64,000 nucleotides of DNA from Ahaetulla prasina (GCF_028640845.1 NC_080546.1:36401520-36465519), one strand, 5' to 3'. Counted from the first letter of the stretch, positions 1 to 11,198 are shown. Numbers and translations are program-made. The notes: generated by a model from the sequence alone, not told the origin.

Positions 1-890
1 CTATTTTCTCAATTCTTGCTTTGTATGCATTTGTTTTTAAGGCTGGGTCTTGTGCAGCCAGACTTAACCCCTGTCTCTTTCTTCAGCTTTCCTGCTCTTA
101 AGTTACTGCCAGACGTGATATTATCTGTTTTCCTTGTTTTTATTTTAATCGGTCTTGTAGTGCTTTGCCTTGCCATGCTTCATTTCTATTCTTCATTTGA
201 TCTTTCTTGTAGGCCAGGTTGGTCTCTCTAGTACTCAGTATGCCTTCCTGGAATACTAATTTCAGTGCATTTTCTTAACTGTCCTTCAGATATTCTTCTT
301 CAATCATTTGATGTACTTGCAACATTCCACACCCACCTATTTTCCCTGATAGGTAGTCTGTCAATGTCACTGCGAGGATTAAGGGCATAGTTCATTGTCA
401 TTTTTTTTGCTCTTCCTATCCATTTCTTTTAGTTCTGCTTGAGTCCAGTCCACTATTCCAGCTATGTATCTAATGACTGGAATTGCCCAGGTGTTTATAA
501 TGCCTGATGGTATTTCCTTTGATTTGTACTTTAAGAACTTCTTCACTCTCTTGATATATTCACTTCTAACCTTTTTCTTTTCTTTCAATGTGCTTTATGT
601 TGTCTGCTTGAAGGATACCCAGGTTTTTGTAGTGGTAATCTTCATCCACTCTTGATGTTATTTTCATAGAATATCTTGATTTCTTCAGTTTTCACCATTT
701 TTCCCTGTTTGATGGTGAGTGTGGTGCATTTGTCCAGTCCAAATTCCATTGCAATATCTTGGTTGTATATATGGATAGTGTTGAGCAGCAATTTTATTTC
801 CATAGAACTTCAGATCATCCATGTAAAGTAGGTAGATAGCCTGGGAGATGTTTTTGATATCTGTGGCCTGAGTTATTCAGTATTGTAGAC
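1..890 (-). mobile_element. R2/R4-like non-LTR retrotransposon fragment (RT to C-terminal region)
   Basis: The minus strand holds a decayed LINE reading frame cut by the window edge. The reverse-transcriptase catalytic motif is visible as LLYMDDLKFYG, with the YMDD codons at 814-825 on the plus strand. Downstream in the element, 379-588 reads INTWAIPVIRYIAGIVDW followed by TQAELKEMDRK, a signature of the thumb/linker region of R2/R4/Dong-type LINE proteins. Several stops and frame changes show it is dead. The same family recurs at about 27740-28640 and 15490-15925. The family assignment is from remembered motif patterns; other non-LTR clades with the same C-terminal architecture are possible. 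Confidence 0.65.
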
Positions 891-915
891 AGAAGAATCG
901 GTACAATAATAATGA

Positions 916-1276
916 TGATGATGATTAGTGCATGGTATCGTTACATTAGCCAGAAAACCACAATGCCATTTCAGAGGAGTAGTTTGGCTGCCAAGATACC
1001 AGCTCTGTTGTAGGAAATGCTCACACATTTTCTCAGGGTGCGCCACAGGAGGGCGAACTGGCTTTGCACCAGAAAGAAAGACAAAACAGCTCTCCCTGGA
1101 GTGTCATCCAAGGCCCCTTCCCTCCTTGGAGCTGTCTTCAAGTTACGTTGGGATACATATAAAAAAACCTGGTTCTTGTTTCAATGACATTTTTATCTTT
1201 GAGGGTAACAAAACAAAATTTTCCCTGAGCAGTGAGTTAAACCTTTCTAATATATCTTAAATAATCAGTGAAGACC
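916..1276. other. Unassigned sequence
   Basis: A short GC-moderate stretch with an open plus-strand frame of 110 codons (928-1260) that shows no recognisable domain. I see no repeat end or exon signature here. Confidence 0.4.
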
Positions 1277-1284
1277 TCCTATAT

Positions 1285-1699
1285 CAGTGATGGCTAACCT
1301 TTTCGCTGTCTTATGCCAAAAGTGGGGAGAGCGTGTGTGTGCCCACACATCCATAATTCAATGCTGCCCTTGCCCCACCCCCATACAAGTGTGCGCACTC
1401 TCCCCGTTTTTGGCATGCGATGGCAAAGGGTTACCAGTGGACCCTTTAGGCCCGTTTTTTATGCTCCCCAGGCTCCAGAGACTTTCTAAGAGCTTGGGGA
1501 GGGCAAAAATGGCCTTCCCCACCCCCTTGGAGGCCAGAAACAGTCCATTTCCCAACTTCCAGTGGGCTGAGAAGGCCCAAAAAGCAGCTGGCTGGCCCAC
1601 ACATGCACAGTGGACCTGAGCTAGGGCAATGCTTATGTGCCCACAGATATGGCTCCACGTGCAACCTGTGGCACGCATGCCATAGGTTCGCCATCACAG
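1285..1699. mobile_element. Non-autonomous hAT-type DNA transposon, 415 bp
   Basis: Ends are CAGTGATGGCTAACCT on the left and the complement of CTGTGATGGCGAACCT on the right, which match at 14 of 16 positions. The element is flanked by TCCTATAT (1277-1284) and TCCTATAC (1700-1707), a 7/8 match to an 8-bp target-site duplication, the hAT hallmark. The interior is G/C-rich and noncoding; open frames on both strands here are by-products. Related copies are at 29022-29494 and 42488-42869. Confidence 0.85.
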
Positions 1700-1707
1700 T
1701 CCTATAC

Positions 1708-2939
1708 AATATATTAAAATAATTTAATATCAACTTATCCTTCAAATAAAACTTTAGCAGTAAAGGAAAGGTGTAATGATGAAGTTTTGTTTTCCATCAG
1801 ATGTGGAACATTCTTGCAATCTCCTACTCTCAAGCCAAAAGCTGCAGTAGAGGTAAGGCAGATGCAGGTAGTCTATGCTTAATGATAGTAACTGTTTGAA
1901 CTTACAGTGGGGCTGCATGAGTGGTATTTAAGACCAGTTCTTGAAATTTTGGCCATCACTGTGTCCACTGTGTCACTACTTGTGACCTTCAGTGCTGACT
2001 TCCAGCAAACAGAGTGAAAATAATATAATCCTTGGCCGCTGCCTTATATCCATCTTTGGCTCTATAATCCCCCCTTTCATTTCCAGTGTGCCTAATTTAA
2101 TATCTTAAATTAAAGGGTTTCTCACTTTTTTCCTGGATCCTTTTGTGATCCTCCTTCTGTCTGCGTTCATCAACTTTTCTTTATTCCTATTCCCTTGGTT
2201 ATCATGCATTTAAGACTAAAGTTCTTCCAGGATTCCAAATGCTATCATTCCTTTTTTTTGGGTTAGGATTACATCCAAAATAAGAGAGCTGCTTGTTTAT
2301 TCTTGTACCTTCTACAAATGAAAGAATCAACAAGAGACTTTGGGAATTGGTTGGATTTCTGATTTTGGGCAGAGATGGAATTTCCAGAAAATGTCAGGGA
2401 AGTTGAAATCTTTCTTTATCACCTACATGTGCCTATACATTACTATACATACATAGTTGTTCTCAATTAACAATGTTAATTCAGTTGAATTTTGTTAAAG
2501 CCATAATAAATTCTCATTATAGCTGATATGTGAAAGAACAATGCATTGACAGGATTGTATTACTTGGTTTTGTAGAAAACTGCACAATAGGATCTTTTTG
2601 TGATTGTTAAAGAAGAAAGGATGTTAATATCATATTGTTCAATTGCACTGAATCTTCCAACTAGAAGGCAGTCAACTCAGAAACTCGTGGAAGAACATTT
2701 ATGACTGCATAACCTGCAGTTTATTTTGAGGAGCATGCATTGGCTTAAGTATCAATCAAGTAAAATTTTAATGTGAATTTATATTTGCTGTGTACCTCAC
2801 AAGAGGTTTGCAAGAGGTTATATATGATCTAAAATGGAACTCAGCAGCCAAAAGCAAGTAGCGTGTTACCTAATTCAGGGTTAAAGTATAGTCTGTTTAG
2901 ATTTCCTTTCCTACCTCTTTGTGCTCTCTGATAACTTTA
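1708..2939. other. AT-rich sequence, nothing recognised
   Basis: No long open frame, repeat end, or RNA gene was recognised. It is probably intergenic or intronic host DNA. Confidence 0.4.
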
Positions 2940-2947
2940 GTTTAGAT

Positions 2948-3053
2948 CAGGGGTCTCCAACCATGGCAACTTGAAGACTTGTGGACTTCTGGCTGAGGAA
3001 TTCTGGGAGTTGAAGTCCACAAGTCTTCAAGTTGCCAAGTTTGGAGACCCCTG
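2948..3053. mobile_element. Palindromic hAT-type MITE, 106 bp
   Basis: Two arms of roughly 40 bp are near-perfect reverse complements, beginning CAGGGGTCTCCAA and ending TTGGAGACCCCTG, so the whole unit can fold into one hairpin. It is flanked by GTTTAGAT (2940-2947) and GTTTACAT (3054-3061), a 7/8 match for an 8-bp target duplication. A sister copy is at 35390-35506. Confidence 0.88.
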
Positions 3054-3422
3054 GTTTACATTGTGAAAGTTGTGAACGGAAAACAGCTTATAGAAAGGGA
3101 TTCTCCTATCCCTGATAGTTTCTGCTGTACTAAAAACTGTCACTGAATATTGTTGTTCTCAGTGTGATAAGGGCTGTGATAGAAAGGGAAAAAGCCTAAC
3201 ATCAACAGAGGGTAGTTCAGTTTTGAGGAGTTCAGTTGTCTTTGGTTATTTATGAGATATTTTTATGAAGGACTATCCAAAAGCAGACTATGCAAAGCAG
3301 ATAATTATGTCCTTTGGGCGGGGGATGGGAGATAAAAAAGACTTAAAGGAATGTAGCCGTTCTCAGGGTCTTCATTGCTTTATAGAACATTTTAATCTGT
3401 TTTGGGCTTATCTAAGAAAATA

Positions 3423-3776
3423 ACGGACGTGGTGGCTTAGTGAGTAAGACGCTGAGCTTGTCGATCAAAAGGTTGGCAGTTCAGCAGTTCAAATCCCTAG
3501 TGCCGCGTAATGGGGTGAGCTCCCGTTACTTGTCCTAGCTTCTGCCAACCTAGCAGTTAGAAAGCACGTAAAAAATGCAAGTAGAAAAATAGGGACCACC
3601 TTTGGTGGGAAGGTAATAGTGTTCTGTGCGCCTTTGGCATTGAGTCATGCCGGCTACATGACCACGGAGACGTCTTCTGACAGCGCTGGCTCTTTGGCTT
3701 TGAAACAAAGATGAGCACCATCCCCTAGAGTCGGGAACGACTAGCACATATGTGCGAGGGAAACCTTTACCTTTAT
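3423..3776 (+). mobile_element. Sauria-type tRNA-derived SINE
   Basis: The head has an A-box-like segment (GTGGCTTAGTGAGTAAG) and a B-box-like segment (AGTTCAAATCCC), the split RNA polymerase III promoter of a tRNA-derived SINE. The tail ends GGAAACCTTTACCTTTAT, the BovB-like 3' end that lets BovB LINE machinery mobilise Sauria SINEs. GAAAAT occurs on both sides (3416-3421 and 3777-3782), a short candidate target duplication. Known family biology places such SINEs in squamates. It is not a functional tRNA gene. Confidence 0.88.
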
Positions 3777-3921
3777 GAAAATGCTTATTCCTTGTTAATT
3801 TTTTGTAAAAAAGTGGACAAGTGTAGGTTTCTTTTTAAATACACCAAAGCCCGTGTAACCTATTATTTTACTGCTCTATTGAAGGAATAAATTATATGCT
3901 GTTGGAATAGGAGTATAATCA

Positions 3922-4080
3922 GAGGTGAATTTCAGCAGGTTCTGACCAGTTCTGGAGAACCAGTAGCGGATATTTTGAGTAGTTCTGAGAACCGGTAGTA
4001 AAAATTCTGACTGGCCCAGCCCCCATTTAGTCTCTGCCTCCCAAGTCCCAGCTGATCGGGAGGAAATGGGGATTTACTTC
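3922..4080. repeat. Degenerate interspersed repeat containing GAGAACCGGTAGT motifs
   Basis: A segment with repeated GAGAACC(A/G)GTAG motifs and GACTGGCCC resembles a common short squamate interspersed repeat. The ends are not clear and the right end seems lost. The assignment is by remembered resemblance only. Confidence 0.4.
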
Positions 4081-4825
4081 TTCTCTGAAGGGCTGAGATG
4101 AGAAACCTGCCTAGAATGTATTTTTCCTTGTGTGTTCATTGTTTCTTTTGGTTTTATTGTTGTTTATAGCAATATGGGATTGAGAGCTCACCATTTCCTA
4201 CAGTATAAAGAACTGAGAATCAGGTTTGAAGATCCTATTCATTTTTGAGGCTCAAAAGAATAAATGTTATAAAATGTCAAGCAGTCACTGCTTTTTTTTT
4301 GAGATTGGTGTTCTACTGAAATTGGTATTCTACTGAGTGCTGTTTCCATTATATTTTGTTAATGCCTTCTATTTCTGTGCAATGATGAAAAAGCAATATC
4401 AGCCTGCCATTTGCAGTACTCTATTTAATAACAGTATGGTAGGGTTTTTTTTAAGTGTATACTGTTAGAATGGATTCCCACAATCAGAGATTACTCAAAT
4501 CAAATGTTTATTTTGCAATGGTTGATGTAAACACATAAGTAACTAAATGTTTACTTACAGTAAAATATGGTATCCAGATTTTAGGGGCCTTTGATTGTTG
4601 GCCAGAGGTCACATTGAAAAAGTGGTTAGGAAAAAAAAAAGTAATTTTATTTTATCTGAAATTAAAATTAATAAAACTTAAGTTATATTTATTAAATTGA
4701 GTCAGTATAATTTCTTTTCATATTTAATAATTTTCTCTTCTGTAGTCTAAACTTATAATTCAGGATCTGTCTTTGTAAGGGCATTTATGTACTAATAACT
4801 AAGGCTTATTCTAAGGTTCTAAGTT
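4081..4825. other. AT-rich sequence, nothing recognised
   Basis: No coding signature or repeat end was recognised. Short homopolymer runs only. Confidence 0.4.
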
Positions 4826-4964
4826 CACGGGTGTCAAACTCGCAGCGTCATGTTGCTGTCAGGTGATGTTTCGCTTTTGCGATGTTTTCTCATTTGTGGA
4901 GTTGGAGTGGATATGGCCTGCACATGACTCATCTGGCCTGCAGGTCGCCAGTTTGACACTCCTG
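4826..4964. mobile_element. hAT-type MITE with GTGTCAAACT ends
   Basis: The unit starts CACGGGTGTCAAACT and ends AGTTTGACACTCCTG, inverted ends shared with the elements at 14122, 14315, 14995 and 19735. Flanks TTCTAAGT-like and TTCTAGAT are a weak 8-bp duplication (6/8). It is noncoding. Confidence 0.75.
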
Positions 4965-6653
4965 TTCTAGATTATCCGTGAGGTTCATATGGTGATTTGA
5001 AGCTAATAACTCTCATACCAATATACCATTCAGAACTGATATTGGGAGAAACATCTCATATGTTCCCTTAAGGTCTGAGAAAAAGGTAGGGAAGTAAATT
5101 CAATAAATAAATAGTATGTCATTCTCTCCCCACACCCCCCACTGGGCCTTCAAGCTGTAAAGGTTGAGGACCTCTTCAGTAGAGCACATATTAAGCCTCT
5201 CACCCTGCATACTGAAGATTGTGAACATATGCTACACAACTTTGAGAATCAAGTGATTATAAAACTTTATATAATAACAAATACTGAATCAAATATTTGA
5301 CAACAGAAGTGTAATTAGTAAAATGAAAAATTAGGCCAAGCCTGTCTTATGAGAAGTTGAAAGGCCCTTCATAACATGGAAACTTCCTCAGTTTACATGG
5401 ACAAATTTAATAATCTACAATAAAATATGTTGTTATTTTTGTTCATTTCTAAATGGTGCAGTCCTATTCTAATGCATATCAATCAAATGCAAATTCAAAA
5501 CTTCATAAATAATTTTGTGGGAAGTTATGGATATAAGGCAACAGAATGGTAACACGTAATAGATTTTGTTTATTTTTTATTTACTTTTTCTTACCTTAAT
5601 TTTTCTGCATGACTGATATGCAAGCTTGTACTCACCTTATATTTGATGCTATTTATGTAATAAGAATTAATATTTAATATTATGTTTCATATGTATCAAT
5701 AATAAATCAAACTATATGTGGCATTGGGGATGATTGAGGACAAGGAAAGTCTGTAAAATATGACTTATCTTGTGAGTCATTGTCAAAAAATGATCTGTCC
5801 TTGGGACATCAGTATATAATGATCTGTGTTCATGCTTCCAGAACACACTAGCTTGTTAATTTAAATGCAAAGTTATTCCCTGCTATTGGGGAAACATAGC
5901 AGCCCTGCTTTGCACAAAACATTGAGCCTTAAGGTAATGCTGCAAGGATATATCAGTAGCTCCTTCTCCATTGGCCAAGCAGGAGATGCTATCTGAAAAG
6001 AGGGTGACAGGAAGAGAAGTAAAGTAAAGGACCCAAATCCAAAAACAGCAGCAATGAAAGCACTGATCTAAAGACCAACAGTTTTCCACTTATTCACCAG
6101 TCCTTTGGGTTCCCTCCCATTAAGCAGTTCCTACTGTGCTATGTAGTATCAAGACTAATTCGGTTAAACAGAAAATGTCCAGTTCCAATAAATTGCCCAA
6201 TTAAGGGGTGCCCCGGTTGAATGATTGAGAGTGAGTTATATAATTTGGCAAGAATGGAGGTTATCCATTATTATCACAGGGACAAAAGATTAGAGTATGG
6301 GATTTATTGCCATAGTGATGAATTATGATGAGCAGAGAAGTAGACCCTAAGAGTAAATGTGTTCTGGTGTTGATGGAGCACCCCTGTGTGCTTGGAAGGG
6401 AAGAATTCATAGTCATGGAGTCTGGTAGGCATTGTTAAGCCAATATACAGTAAGTGTCATTAACAACTATAGGTGTCATAAAGGGATAACATCATCTGGA
6501 GGTTTGTGGGTTGTTGTTTTTTGTTCTAGAAAAAAAACTTTTAAGAAAAGATACTATTGTAGCTTGCATTTTTTAAAAAAATCTCTATTTTGACTGCATC
6601 ATCAAATCAGGCAATGCAAACTACAGCTCACAGCTAAGTATAAAAATCAGGAG
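4965..6653. other. AT-rich sequence, nothing recognised
   Basis: The stretch up to the DIRS left end holds no recognisable gene. A 68-codon minus-strand frame at 5883-6089 has no family signature and is not called. Confidence 0.4.
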
Positions 6654-6664
6654 TTCTCCATGTC

Positions 6665-6776
6665 GGGGAAAACGGCCGTCAGGAATGGGGTTAATCTCCT
6701 CGTTTGCTGATTGGACCGAGTCTTGAAAAATTTGTTGCTTATAGTCCCCGCCTTCTCTTCCCTTCCAGCTTTTTCG
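6665..6776 (+). repeat. DIRS copy 1 left inverted terminal repeat (112 bp)
   Basis: From GGGGAAAACGGCCGTCAGG to AGCTTTTTCG this segment is the reverse complement of 12449-12560, essentially without mismatch by eye. Only 11 bp lie outside it on the left, against 41 bp on the right, the typical asymmetry of DIRS ends. Confidence 0.95.
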
Positions 6777-7280
6777 ACTCGGTTTTGCTTCGGACCAGTC
6801 GTGTGTTAAAAATCTCTAGTTATTGGGCTAGAGGTTTAATTGTTGCTTCAAGTGGATTTATTTTAATTTCTTTTAATTTACGTTATATTTTTGGGGTTAC
6901 TGGAGAAGAGGAGCGTCTGACTCCCTAGCCGCTGGGGAAGCCGCGGCGGCTTCGCGGCCCGCCGGTCAGCTGTGAGGCGCTCACGGGCAGGTTCCCGACG
7001 CGCTAAAGCCGCAGCTGCAAAGAGTCAAGGCGGCTATCGGAGAGGCTCACGGGCTGGTCCCTGAAGCTCCCTCCCGGCAGGAGGTTCGCTGCCTGGGAGT
7101 TTTCGCTGCCTGGGAGTTTTACTGGCCCCGCCTGAAGAAGCGGCGTGAGTGGTGCCGGATCACCGAGGGGAGCCAGTTCTGTGCCGCGCCAGAAGCCACG
7201 ACGCGTGCGGCCCGCCCTGCAGGCAAACGGAAGGTTGGTTTGGAAAGCGCGGCTAGACTTTGAAACAAGGGATTGTGTGA

Positions 7281-7484
7281 GCGTTGCCGGCTCATTGCAA
7301 CCATTAAAGAGCCAGTGGAGCCCTGATCCTGCAAACTCCCCCAGAGCAGCGTTGCCGGCTCATTGCAATAATTAAAGAACCAGTGGGGCCCTGATCCTGC
7401 AAACTTCCCCAGAGCAGCGTGGCCGGCTCATTGCAACCATTAATTAGCCAGTGGGGCCCTGATCCTGCAAACTCCCTCAGAGCA
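7281..7484 (+). repeat. DIRS copy 1 leader tandem repeats, 3 x 68 bp
   Basis: Three consecutive 68-bp units start at 7281, 7349 and 7417, each beginning GCGT(T/G)GCCGGCTCATTGCAA. They differ at only a few positions. They lie between the left terminal repeat and the gag-like frame, so a promoter or packaging role is possible but is inference. The second DIRS element has unrelated leader repeats in the same place. Confidence 0.92.
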
Positions 7485-7545
7485 GGCTTCTCGGTGGCCA
7501 TCTTGGGAGTAGGCCGGTGCAGCAAATTGGCGGGAATTTTTCAAA

Positions 7546-9310
7546 ATGGAGGACGCCACTATTACTCAACCAGATTTGGTGGATATATCCCCTGAAGCCC
7601 GGGCCCAAGGGGACCTGGGTGAGGGCCCTTCAGCAGACCTCAGGTTTCCCAAGGGGCGGAAAGCATCAAAACCCAGGGCCAAAAGGGAGAGGGCTGAAGA
7701 AAAGCGCATAGGGCTCTAGAAAAGGCCTTTACTAGAGCTTCCAAGAGGGCCCTCAGGTCAGCTTCCCCTAGAAGCGGGAGAAAGCAAGGGGGGGAAAAAA
7801 TCCCACCTCCCTTAGAGCCAGAATGCATTATCCAAACCATGCAGGATTCAGGGGCCTGGTCCCCAGATAGATCATTTTCCCCGCATAGGGCTCAGACGGG
7901 AAACCCCCCATTATTCCGTACTCTGTCACAGATGGATCTTCAAGAGGCCTCAGGGGGTATAACAGGACAAACAGTAACTGGGTCAATAGAGACTGAAACA
8001 TCTAGGCCTCCGCCGGAATCTGGCTTGCCAACGCTTCCAGTTTTCAACTTCCTGAGTCCTTTGGGCTGATGATTCAACAGGCCGTGCGCCAAGAGTTGGC
8101 ACAAGCCCGCATCGGGAATCCCAGATGGCATCTACTTCTAGACCCCAGCATAAAGACAGGCAGAGGAACCTGCATGTTCTGCTTCAACAATGTTCAGACC
8201 TCAGAGGAGGAGTCCTCGGAAGAGGAGGGCCAAGCCTCTTCTTCCGGAGAAGAGGACGCTGGAGAGGCTTTGTCGGAGGACGAAGGCCTTGGTCCTGACC
8301 AACCATCATTTGTGGGACTTTTAAACACCACATGTTCCGCTCCTTTTATTCAAGGCATTGGCAACCACGGGGTTGGGGGCTTCAGGCTCCTTCTACGGAT
8401 CAGCAATCCTTACCCATCACTTCAACTAATCTCTTTGTGGAACCCACAGTGGTGGCAGAGGCCATTCCGCACCTAAAATGTTTGTGGATGTGGTACAACG
8501 ACAGTGGGCTCATCCTAGTTCGGGTTCTCTTCCCAGCGCCACAGACAAAAGTTCTATAACTGTGCTCCTGATCTAGAGAACATTCTTCAAGTACCCACAG
8601 TGGATGCTCCAGTAGTCGCTCTTACAACGGTGTCACATGTGACGGGTCCAGAGAATGAGGCTCTTCGTCCCCAAGATAAAAGGGCTGACCAATCCCTGGT
8701 TAAGTCCCATCAAGCATCACCCTGGGCCTTCTGGTCTTCAATACCCCCTACCTTTTTGAATAGACCATCCATAATGTGGCTCAAACAACTTCAGGGCCGG
8801 TTACCAACGTCGGACGTCAGGGCTCACCAGGATCTTAACAAGGTCATCGCAGCTTTGGAGTTTTCAGCTGACTCGACACTTAATGCAGCCAGGTTCTCAG
8901 CTAAGTCGATTGGGTCGACGGTTACATCCCGGAGGCTTTTATGGTTGCGCCATTGGAAGGCAGATACTAGAAACAAGTGGCGATTGGCTTCTTCCGCTTA
9001 CGCAGGTTCGAAGTTGTTTGGAGCTCCTCTTGACCCTATTCTAGTGGAAACTAAGGATAAGAAAAAGGTGCTACCGTCCTTGTCGCGCAGAGGCGAACTG
9101 AGACAACAACCTTATTTTCGTCCCTCGGCTACCTCTTCTTCTGCCTCCTTTCGTGGCCAGGAATTCGGAGGGTCTGGGTCGCGTCGGCAAAGATTTTCAC
9201 CGTACAGAGGGAGCTCACAGAGATCTGATCAGGTCAGAACAGGGTCCAAATTCTCTTCCCGTAAACCCTTTCGGGGGGGACGGGGGAAACCATTTAACCG
9301 CTTCAAATAA
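7546..9310 (+). pseudogene. DIRS copy 1 gag-like protein, frameshifted
   Basis: The likely start ATG at 7546 opens a 57-codon frame (MEDATITQPDLVDIS) that stops at 7717. Homology to the other DIRS copy continues in another frame through about 8065, in a third frame from 8069 with an acidic stretch (SEEESSEEEG) and GLGPDQPSFVGL, and then from about 8560 to 9310. The last part contains ALRPQDKRADQSLVKSHQAS, FSAKSIGSTVTSR and LFGAPLDPILVE, and ends in an Arg/Gly/Ser-rich basic tail like a nucleic-acid-binding region. At least three indels break it. The role, a capsid-like RNA-binding protein, is inferred from position and from the general DIRS plan; I do not recognise a zinc knuckle. Confidence 0.78.
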
Positions 9311-11198
9311 TATCTTAGAGGATCTACCCATTGGAGGCAGGCTAGCTTATTTTTATTCCCAATGGGAGGTGTCTACTTCAGATAAGTGGGTGCTACAGAC
9401 TATCAGAGAGGGCCTGGCCTTAGAGTTCATCTCCACCCCCCCGACGGTTTTCTTGACTTGCCCTGTTTCTAACCGCTCTTCCAGCTCTTCCATTGTGGAG
9501 TCGGCGGTTAGTCACCTTCTTTCTATCCGGGCCATTCAGAGGGTCCCCATTGATCAACAGAAACAGGGGTTCTATTCCAGACTCTTCGTAGTCAGCAAAC
9601 CGTCGGGGGGATGGAGAGCCATTCTGGACCTTAAAGCCCTGAACAAATTCATTGCGTACCACCGCTTCAAGATGCACTCCTTACGTTCCATCTTAGAGTG
9701 CATCCGGCAGGGGGATTACATGGCTTCCATTGATTTGACGGAAGCTTATCTGCACATTCCTATTAGGAAAGATCACCGTAAATTCCTTAGGTTTTGCTTT
9801 CAGGGTGCTCATTTTCAGTATAGGGCTCTACCCTTTGGGTTATCTTCGGCCCCCAGGGTTTTTACCAAAGTCATGGCTGTGCTATTAGCCCATATCAGGG
9901 GGTTTCCAGTTAGACTTCAGGCTTACCTAGATGATATTCTCATTTTGTCTTCCTCAAAGGAGGCAGCAAACAGGGATATAGCCTTAACCTTAGAGATATT
10001 ACAAGCACATGGGTTCTCAATTAATTGGGATAAGAGTCACTTAGCTCCTTCTACCATTATCACACATTTAGGGGCGCAAATTGATTCTCGTGAATCGATG
10101 GTTTATTTGTCGACAGACCGTCAGGCTAATTTGGCTGAGTTAGCCGGTATATCTAGGTTGTCACATACAGTTCCATTAGATCAACTTTCCAAGCTTCTAG
10201 GGAAAATGGTTTCGGCGTACGACATTGTTCCTTGGTCTCGCCTTCATAGTCGGCCTCTTCAGTGGTTCCTCTTGCCACATCAAAGGAAACGACGCAGTTC
10301 ATCAAGACGTCGGGTGACCATTCCACGGGAAGTGGCCGACTCTTTGGCCTGGTGGAATCCGGAGACGCTAGCCAGAGGCTCAGTCTTCAGGGAGCCAGCG
10401 AGAGTGGTCATCTCCACCGACGCCAGTCTTTCGGGATGGGGAGCACATCTCGATCAACACCTAGCCCAGGGCAAGTGGTCTCCATCGGAATGCCATTACG
10501 GCATCAATTTTCTGGAGTTACGGGCCATACGTCTGGCTCTTCTGGCATTCAAGGATCTTATCCGGGGCAGGGATGTCCTTGTACTCACGGACAACGTGAC
10601 GGCGAAGGCGCATATAAACAGGTGGGGTGGCACTCATTCTCGCTCGCTTATGACGGAAGCGCTCTCCCTCGGTCATTGGACCGAATCCCACTTGCGCTCT
10701 TTGAAAGCGGAACATATTGCGGGAACAGACAACTGCACGGCAGACTCCCTCAGTCGTCAGACCATCGATCAGTCGGAATGGTCATTGTCCCCAGAGAACT
10801 TCCAGGAGTTGACAAACCGCTTCGGACTCCCACTGGTGGACTTGTTTGCCTCCCACTCCAACAATCAAGTTCCTCGATTCTTTTCGAGATTCCGCTCTCG
10901 GGGGGCGGAGGCAGTGGATGCCCTCCGCAGCAAGTGGCCTCCGGGCCTTCTATATGCCTTTCCGCCAATTCCACTGATCCCAAGGGTGATAAGGAAGCTA
11001 CTCACGGAGAAGGCGGAGTTGATATTGGTCGCCCCATTCTGGCCCAGGAGACCCTGGTTCGCAGATCTGATGTCTCTTTCAATACGAGAACCGTGGAGGA
11101 TACCAGACGACCAGGTTTCTCTCCACCAGGGACCAGTTTTACATCCCGATCCACAATGGCTACGTCTAGCCGTGTGGAGATTGAGCGGGGCATCTTGA
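9153..11198 (+). CDS. DIRS copy 1 reverse transcriptase / RNase H / methyltransferase-like polyprotein
   Basis: An uninterrupted frame of 681 codons overlaps the gag-like frame; the true start is uncertain and clear homology begins near LEDLPIGGRLAYF (about 9314). The RT domain shows VSKPSGGWRAILDLKALN, SIDLTEAY (Asp194), LPFGLSSAPRVF and YLDDIL (residues 258-263, the catalytic Asp pair). RNase H follows with STDAS (Asp423), LELRAI (Glu455), LTDN (Asp480) and TADSLSR (Asp531), so all four acidic residues are present. Residues about 560-660 (VDLFAS, DALRSKWPPGLLYAFPP, ILVAPFWPRRPW) match the region described in DIRS elements as Dam-like methyltransferase. It copies the element RNA into DNA. 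It ends just past the start of the recombinase frame at 11156. Confidence 0.92.
   Translation: MARNSEGLGRVGKDFHRTEGAHRDLIRSEQGPNSLPVNPFGGDGGNHLTASNNILEDLPIGGRLAYFYSQWEVSTSDKWVLQTIREGLALEFISTPPTVFLTCPVSNRSSSSSIVESAVSHLLSIRAIQRVPIDQQKQGFYSRLFVVSKPSGGWRAILDLKALNKFIAYHRFKMHSLRSILECIRQGDYMASIDLTEAYLHIPIRKDHRKFLRFCFQGAHFQYRALPFGLSSAPRVFTKVMAVLLAHIRGFPVRLQAYLDDILILSSSKEAANRDIALTLEILQAHGFSINWDKSHLAPSTIITHLGAQIDSRESMVYLSTDRQANLAELAGISRLSHTVPLDQLSKLLGKMVSAYDIVPWSRLHSRPLQWFLLPHQRKRRSSSRRRVTIPREVADSLAWWNPETLARGSVFREPARVVISTDASLSGWGAHLDQHLAQGKWSPSECHYGINFLELRAIRLALLAFKDLIRGRDVLVLTDNVTAKAHINRWGGTHSRSLMTEALSLGHWTESHLRSLKAEHIAGTDNCTADSLSRQTIDQSEWSLSPENFQELTNRFGLPLVDLFASHSNNQVPRFFSRFRSRGAEAVDALRSKWPPGLLYAFPPIPLIPRVIRKLLTEKAELILVAPFWPRRPWFADLMSLSIREPWRIPDDQVSLHQGPVLHPDPQWLRLAVWRLSGAS

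Noticed and set aside
7281..7484. CRISPR-like array from regular 68-bp repeats
   Set aside because: The units are directly adjacent without unique spacers and sit in a retrotransposon leader of an animal genome.
10262..11155. Long plus-strand frame overlapping RT/RNase H as a second gene
   Set aside because: Before 11156 it is an alternative frame of the RNase H region; only the part from 11156 has tyrosine recombinase homology.
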